The position numbers and the translations under genes are program-made. This document shows, one piece after another, positions 59,752 through 64,000 of a stretch of DNA of 64,000 nucleotides (positions are counted from its first letter, which is position 1; each line of letters opens with the position of its first letter). The DNA comes from Streptococcus infantis (GTDB lineage Bacteria > Bacillota > Bacilli > Lactobacillales > Streptococcaceae). A model generated the notes under the pieces. The model had not been told where the DNA came from, did not search any database, and saw only the letters and a list, made by a program, of their open reading frames with translations. The DNA is taken from contig NZ_JAHDAP010000001.1 of NCBI RefSeq assembly GCF_018499575.1, positions 1,116,001-1,180,000 on the forward strand. Reading direction: 5' to 3'.

Positions 59752-60549
59752 TTATCCATGAACACGTTTCATGTAATCTTGATAACTTTCTGTATCCATC
59801 AATTCCTTAGCGTTCTTCACACGATCTGCTGTTGGAGGTTTCACCCCTTCAAGCGAATATGGAATCCCAAGTTCACGCCATTTGAATTCTCCCATAGTGT
59901 GGTAAGGCAAGATTTCAAACTTATCAACGTTTTTAAGAGTTTTTACGAACTTACCGAGTTCAATCAAATCTTCATCACGGTCTGTCAATCCTGGTACGAG
60001 AACGTGACGAATCCAAACAGGTTTCCCAATATCTGACAAGTACTGCGCACATGCCAAGATGTTTTTGTTGGTCTGACTGGTTACAATCTTGTGCTGTGCT
60101 TCGTTGATTTCCTTGATATCAAGGAGAACTAAGTCTGTAACGGCCATGAGCTTGTTGAATTTCTCTAGATAGCGTGGTTTGTTTCGGAATGGAAGGGCAC
60201 AAGTATCCAAGGTACAGTGGATCCCCTTTTCTTTTGCTTTTGTAAAAAGAGCGATTAGGAAATCAATCTGCAAGAGGGCTTCTCCTCCACTGACTGTGAT
60301 ACCTCCCTTATCTCCCCAGAAACCACGATAACGAAGCGCTTCTTCTAGAACATCATCTACTGTTCTTACACGAGATTTATTGGTTTCCATCGCCCATGTG
60401 TCAGGGTTATGGCAATATTGGCAACGCATCTGACAACCCTGCAAAAAGACAATAAAACGAATCCCAGGACCATCTACCGCCCCAAAACTCTCTGTCGAAT
60501 GCACCATTCCTGTCACTTGTCCATAGTCAATTGTTTCTTCAGACATCAC
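59752..60549 (-). CDS. pflA: pyruvate formate-lyase activating enzyme
   Basis: 265 residues. The radical-SAM [4Fe-4S] motif CQMRCQYC (CxxxCxxC) is at about residues 35-42, followed by HNPDTW and GGEALLQ. It generates the glycyl radical on pyruvate formate-lyase for mixed-acid fermentation under low oxygen. It is a single-gene unit here. Confidence 0.94.
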   Translation of the reverse strand: MMSEETIDYGQVTGMVHSTESFGAVDGPGIRFIVFLQGCQMRCQYCHNPDTWAMETNKSRVRTVDDVLEEALRYRGFWGDKGGITVSGGEALLQIDFLIALFTKAKEKGIHCTLDTCALPFRNKPRYLEKFNKLMAVTDLVLLDIKEINEAQHKIVTSQTNKNILACAQYLSDIGKPVWIRHVLVPGLTDRDEDLIELGKFVKTLKNVDKFEILPYHTMGEFKWRELGIPYSLEGVKPPTADRVKNAKELMDTESYQDYMKRVHG

Positions 60550-60678
60550 GTCACCTTCCTTGAAACCGTTTTATAATTTTATTATATCACGCTTGAAAGG
60601 AAAAACAATAGATTTTGTCTATTTTTTAGAAAACAATCTGTTTTTCACTTTCAACTTTCATGATTTTCATAAATTCTA

Positions 60679-61932
60679 CTAATCTTTATCAAAGTCAAAT
60701 CCATAGAGAGTTGCAAAATAGTCCTCAGGTCGCTCTGCTCTACGGATTAGCCGTGCCCCGCCATCTTCTGTATAGAGAATTTCTGCTGAACGAAGTTTGG
60801 CATTGTACTGGTAGCCCATAGAGAAGCCATGCGCACCTGTATCATGAATGACTAACAAATCACCAATTTCTGTTTGAGGTAGTTCACGATTAACTGCAAA
60901 CTTATCGTTGTTTTCACAAAGAGAGCCAACAACATCAACTACTTCCGTCTGACCGTTAGGATTCATCATATTGGTGATATGGTGATAGGCTCCATACATA
61001 GCCGGTCTCATCAGATTGACAGCTGACGCATCTACTCCGAGATAAGTTCGGTATGTTTTCTTTTTATGGGTTACTTTAGTCACTAGAATTCCATGAGGCG
61101 CCAACATAAAGCGTCCTAGTTCTGTAAAAATCTTAACTTGACCAAGACCTGCTGGTGTGAGGACTTCTTCATAAACCTGACGAACACCCTCACCAATTAA
61201 AGCAATATCATTTGGCTCCTGGTCCGGACGATAGTTGACCCCGATACCTCCGGAAAGATTGATAAAATCGAGGGAAATTCCTAATTTATCCTTGATTTCC
61301 ACGGCCAACTCAAAGAGCTGACGGGCTAATTCTGGATAGTAGAGGTGAGTCACTGTATTGGAAGCTAGGAAGGAATGAATGCCAAAAGTTTTCGCTCCCT
61401 TTTCTTTCAAGATAGCAAAAGCTTCAAAGAGCTGTTCCTTGGTCATCCCGAACTTAGCTTCCCCAGGATTATCCATAATATCCGTTCCTAGTTCAAATAC
61501 TCCACCTGGATTGTAACGGCAAGAGATAATCTCGGGAATCCCAGCTGCACGCTCTAAATGTTCAATATCTTCAAAGGCATCCAAATTTATTGTAGCCCCC
61601 AATTCCCTGGCATAGGTGTACTCTTGGTCTGGGGTATTGTTGGACGAGAACATCATATCGGAACCAGAAAATCCTAATTTGTGACTCATCAAGAGCTCTA
61701 CATAACTAGAACAGTCCACTCCACATCCTTCTTCTTGCAAAATTTTCAAGATAGCTGGAGTTGGAGTTGCTTTTACTGCGAAGTATTCTTTAAAACCCTT
61801 ATTCCAAGAAAAGGCTTTGTTTACTGCGCGTGCTTTCTCGCGAATACCTTTTTCATCGTAGAGATGGAATGGAGTTGGAAACTCTTCAACAATCTTTTCT
61901 AAGTCTTCACGTTTAATAAATGGCGTCTTCAT
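60679..61932 (-). CDS. lysA: diaminopimelate decarboxylase
   Basis: 417 residues, fold-III PLP enzyme. The PLP-binding Lys54 is in FAVKATPTP; the glycine-rich phosphate site is LSGGIGVNY and the C-terminal active site includes SLCENNDKF. It converts meso-diaminopimelate to L-lysine, needed for Lys-type streptococcal peptidoglycan. It could be taken for carboxynorspermidine decarboxylase, but the motifs fit LysA. Confidence 0.88.
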   Translation of the reverse strand: MKTPFIKREDLEKIVEEFPTPFHLYDEKGIREKARAVNKAFSWNKGFKEYFAVKATPTPAILKILQEEGCGVDCSSYVELLMSHKLGFSGSDMMFSSNNTPDQEYTYARELGATINLDAFEDIEHLERAAGIPEIISCRYNPGGVFELGTDIMDNPGEAKFGMTKEQLFEAFAILKEKGAKTFGIHSFLASNTVTHLYYPELARQLFELAVEIKDKLGISLDFINLSGGIGVNYRPDQEPNDIALIGEGVRQVYEEVLTPAGLGQVKIFTELGRFMLAPHGILVTKVTHKKKTYRTYLGVDASAVNLMRPAMYGAYHHITNMMNPNGQTEVVDVVGSLCENNDKFAVNRELPQTEIGDLLVIHDTGAHGFSMGYQYNAKLRSAEILYTEDGGARLIRRAERPEDYFATLYGFDFDKD

Positions 61933-61956
61933 AGGGCTCCTTCATATTCATTATCA

Positions 61957-61990
61957 AAGAAAGGCTGGGACGAAAGTTCCAACCTTTGTA
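61957..61990 (-). terminator. terminator of purR
   Basis: Minus strand AAAGGTTGGAAC / GTCCCAGCCTTT with a TTTC loop and CTTTGAT. The stem shares the GGCTGGGAC word with the repeat at 51750. Confidence 0.55.
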
Positions 61991-62004
61991 TTTCAAGTCA
62001 ATTT

Positions 62005-62829
62005 TTATTTTTCTGCGTCAAAGATATTTCCAACTTCAACAGCAATTTGTTGATTCTTCACATCAATGTCCGTAACCTTCAAGAGTGATTTGTAGTCGAA
62101 CTGCTGCTCACGATCTTCCTGCGCATTGTCGGCAAAGACAGCTACACCAGCCAACTCAGAATCAAACTCTGTTAAAAGGCTAATCATACCATTAATAGTT
62201 CCTCCGCCTTTTAAGAAATCATCAACGATCAAGACACGACTTCCTGCTTTAAGACTCCGTTTTGAAAGGAACATTTTTTCAATACGGTCACTAGAACCTG
62301 AAACATAGTTAACACTCACAGTTGAACCTTCTGTGATTTTCAAGTCACGACGGACAATGACAAAAGGTACGTTGAGAACATTTGCAACTGCATTAGCAAG
62401 CGGAACCCCTTTGGTTGCAACAGTCATCACAGCATCAATCTTTTGGTCCATAAAGCTCTTGGCAATAATGCGGCCGATATTTTTCAAAATAGCTGGCGTA
62501 CTCAATAGGTCAGACAAATAAATGTAGCCACCTGGAAGAATGCGGTCGCTCTCTGAAAGTTTGCTGCGAAGCTCTTCGATGATTGTTTTAGACTCAAGGG
62601 TAGAGATAGATGGTGTGAAAATAACACCGCCACCAGCACCTGTCACTGTCTGAATATGGCCGATTTCAATTTCTTCGAAGGCACGTTTAATAATGACAAT
62701 ATCTTCTGAAATAGAAGATTTAGCAGATTCATACTTTTCCGCAAAGGTATTGAGACTGGTTAATTTGTATGGATTGTTAATCAAGTAATTGGAAATAACA
62801 ACCATCCGATCACTTCTTCTTAATTTCAT
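62005..62829 (-). CDS. purR: purine operon regulator PurR
   Basis: 274 residues. An N-terminal winged helix (1-75) precedes a phosphoribosyltransferase-like domain with the PRPP-binding loop VLIVDDFLKGGGTING. It controls purine synthesis genes in response to PRPP (repressor in Bacillus, activator in Lactococcus). Confidence 0.94.
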   Translation of the reverse strand: MKLRRSDRMVVISNYLINNPYKLTSLNTFAEKYESAKSSISEDIVIIKRAFEEIEIGHIQTVTGAGGGVIFTPSISTLESKTIIEELRSKLSESDRILPGGYIYLSDLLSTPAILKNIGRIIAKSFMDQKIDAVMTVATKGVPLANAVANVLNVPFVIVRRDLKITEGSTVSVNYVSGSSDRIEKMFLSKRSLKAGSRVLIVDDFLKGGGTINGMISLLTEFDSELAGVAVFADNAQEDREQQFDYKSLLKVTDIDVKNQQIAVEVGNIFDAEK

Positions 62830-62883
62830 TAGTTATTCACCATTCTTTTTTATTAGTCTTTTTCTCATTATATCACACTAAAA

Positions 62884-62925
62884 CAAAAAAAACGAACTTT
62901 ACTGCCTAAATAAAGCTCATTTTTT
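62884..62925 (-). terminator. terminator of yhaM
   Basis: Minus strand GAGCTTTA / TAAAGTTC around a nine-base loop, followed by eight T. It lies six bases after the yhaM stop. Confidence 0.6.
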
Positions 62926-62931
62926 TAGTTT

Positions 62932-63873
62932 CTAGTCTAATTTCGGCTTGTAGAAGGAACGATTGTCCATTGCAAAGACTTTATTGGTCATTTCACCCTC
63001 ATCAACAAGGGCCAGAGCTGTCGACATCATCATCATGCTGGCATCCAAATTATCAATCATATGAATAATTTCAGCTTCCATCACACGAGGACGAACAGGA
63101 CTACCATACTCGAGTAATCCATGGTGACTGAGGATAACATGACGTAGAAGAACGACTTCTTCTCGAGTATCATCAATACCAAGTTCCATTGTCGCTTTGG
63201 TAATTTCGCTATCAATCAAAGCGATATGGCCAATAAGATTGCCTCTTACTGTGTACTCTGTCTGATCGGGACCTGTTAACTCAATAACCTTGGCTAGGTC
63301 ATGCAACATAATTCCGGCGTAGAGCAAGCTCTTATTCAGCTGTGGATATACATCTGCGATAGCTTCAGCTAAACGAACCATAGTGGCAGTATGATAAGCA
63401 AGTCCTGTCTCAAAGGCATGATGATTGGTTTTGGCAGCTGGATAGGAATAAAATTCTTTATCATATTTGGTATAGAGAGCTCGAACGATTCGTTGCCAGA
63501 TAGGATTTTCAATTTTGAAAATCATCTGCGCCATGTACTCGCGGATTTCTTTAACATCCACTGGTGATTTGACCTTGAAGTCTGCTGGATCATTGGGTTC
63601 GCCAGGCTGAGGTAAGCGAAGGGTGATTTGATTGACTTGAGGAGTATTGTTATAAACTTCCCGACGTCCCTGCATGTGGACAACCTTCCCTGCAGTAAAG
63701 GCCTCAACATTGTGAGGTTGGGCATCCCAGAGTTTCCCTTCGATTTCCCCACTATCATCTTGGAAGGTAAAGGCTAGGTAGTTTTTCCCAGCACGTGTCT
63801 GTCTTAGGTCAGCTGACTTGATCAGGTAAAAGCCTTCAAAAAGCTCATCTTTTTTCATGTGACTAATCTTCAT
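62932..63873 (-). CDS. yhaM: 3'-5' exoribonuclease YhaM
   Basis: 313 residues from the ATG at 63873 (MKISHMKKDELFEG) after GAGGAAG; the longer reading overlaps rmuC. An N-terminal OB-fold (20-110) is followed by an HD domain with HHAFETGLAYHT and GIMLHDLAKV. It trims RNA 3' ends. In some pneumococcal literature it is called cbf1 (Cmp-binding factor). Confidence 0.92.
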   Translation of the reverse strand: MKISHMKKDELFEGFYLIKSADLRQTRAGKNYLAFTFQDDSGEIEGKLWDAQPHNVEAFTAGKVVHMQGRREVYNNTPQVNQITLRLPQPGEPNDPADFKVKSPVDVKEIREYMAQMIFKIENPIWQRIVRALYTKYDKEFYSYPAAKTNHHAFETGLAYHTATMVRLAEAIADVYPQLNKSLLYAGIMLHDLAKVIELTGPDQTEYTVRGNLIGHIALIDSEITKATMELGIDDTREEVVLLRHVILSHHGLLEYGSPVRPRVMEAEIIHMIDNLDASMMMMSTALALVDEGEMTNKVFAMDNRSFYKPKLD

Positions 63874-64000
63874 ATTCTTCCTCATCTTCTTGGAACTGGA
63901 GTAGGTCAAGCGCTGGCTCACCTTCTGATAACTCAATGTGACGGAGCGTTCGCTCGATAGCTGTAGTACGACGGTTTAATAATTCATCAATGTTGCCAGA
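63863..64000 (-). CDS. rmuC: DNA recombination protein RmuC, C-terminal end
   Basis: The last 45 codons of a gene that enters from the right edge (…IDELLNRRTTAIERTLRHIEL…) and ends in an acidic tail (QEDEEEYED). The segment fits the RmuC C-terminus, and rmuC normally precedes yhaM in streptococci. It overlaps yhaM by 11 bases. Only the end is visible. Confidence 0.8.
   Translation of the reverse strand, partial: SGNIDELLNRRTTAIERTLRHIELSEGEPALDLLQFQEDEEEYED

Noticed and set aside
1..64000. Insertion sequences, retrons, restriction-modification or CRISPR-Cas systems
   Set aside because: Reading both strands I saw no transposase, reverse transcriptase, methyltransferase of RM type or cas gene. 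The prophage and the intergenic repeat are the only mobile-type features supported.

Overview
The window is chromosomal DNA of a low-GC Firmicute, almost certainly a mitis-group Streptococcus (S. mitis, oralis, infantis or pneumoniae-like). The signs are the amiACDEF oligopeptide permease, epuA-endA next to murA, a sepM-type protease after coaD/rsmD, lysA-purR-yhaM, a YSIRK/LPXTG surface protein, and a prophage lysin with choline-binding repeats, which requires choline-decorated teichoic acid. I cannot assign a species from the sequence alone.

Layout. 1-3350 is a housekeeping block on the minus strand (xerD-like fragment, cbpB, YfcE phosphodiesterase, RdgB-like NTPase, murI, yneF). 3540-8941 is one plus-strand accessory gene, a 1738-residue wall-anchored GH95 alpha-L-fucosidase with a promoter, a probable CcpA cre site and a terminator. 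8960-9321 holds two tiny coupled genes, one coding an extremely hydrophobic 54-residue peptide. 9476-15956 is the ami operon, followed by tRNA-Cys(GCA) at 16135-16205.

16190-49398 is a complete-looking 33.2-kb siphovirus prophage inserted in the 3' end of tRNA-Cys. A 16-bp core repeat (attL/attR) bounds it, and a tandem 11-bp repeat lies just inside each end, probably integrase arm sites. Read from the integrase leftward, it has: int, DUF4177, ImmA protease and CI-like repressor (plus strand); Cro-like gene; a plus-strand nucleoside-deoxyribosyltransferase/TIR-like cargo gene; an early region (DUF771, DnaB, RepA-like initiator, DnaC-like loader, MazG-like, DUF1642, SSB, ArpU-like activator); a late switch with five exactly 11-bp-phased repeats, an extended -10 and an immediate terminator hairpin; a second small tyrosine recombinase; HNH; portal; a MuF head protein with a C-terminal toxin domain and a CPCC-type candidate immunity gene; TerL in an unusual place; scaffold, capsid and connectors; tail genes with a -1 frameshift site; tape measure; Dit; tail spike with S74 chaperone; holins; a BppU-like receptor-binding protein; and a LytA-like amidase.

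49410-64000 returns to core genes: a CNNM/CBS transporter, endA, epuA, murA, DUF1146, sepM, coaD, rsmD, asnA, a BI-1 family protein, a TrmH methyltransferase, acylphosphatase, yidC, pflA, lysA, purR, yhaM and the end of rmuC. The points most worth a second look are the MuF toxin/CPCC pair with the displaced terminase, the late-promoter repeat array with attenuator, the lysogeny-region cargo gene, and the hydrophobic peptide beside the fucosidase.
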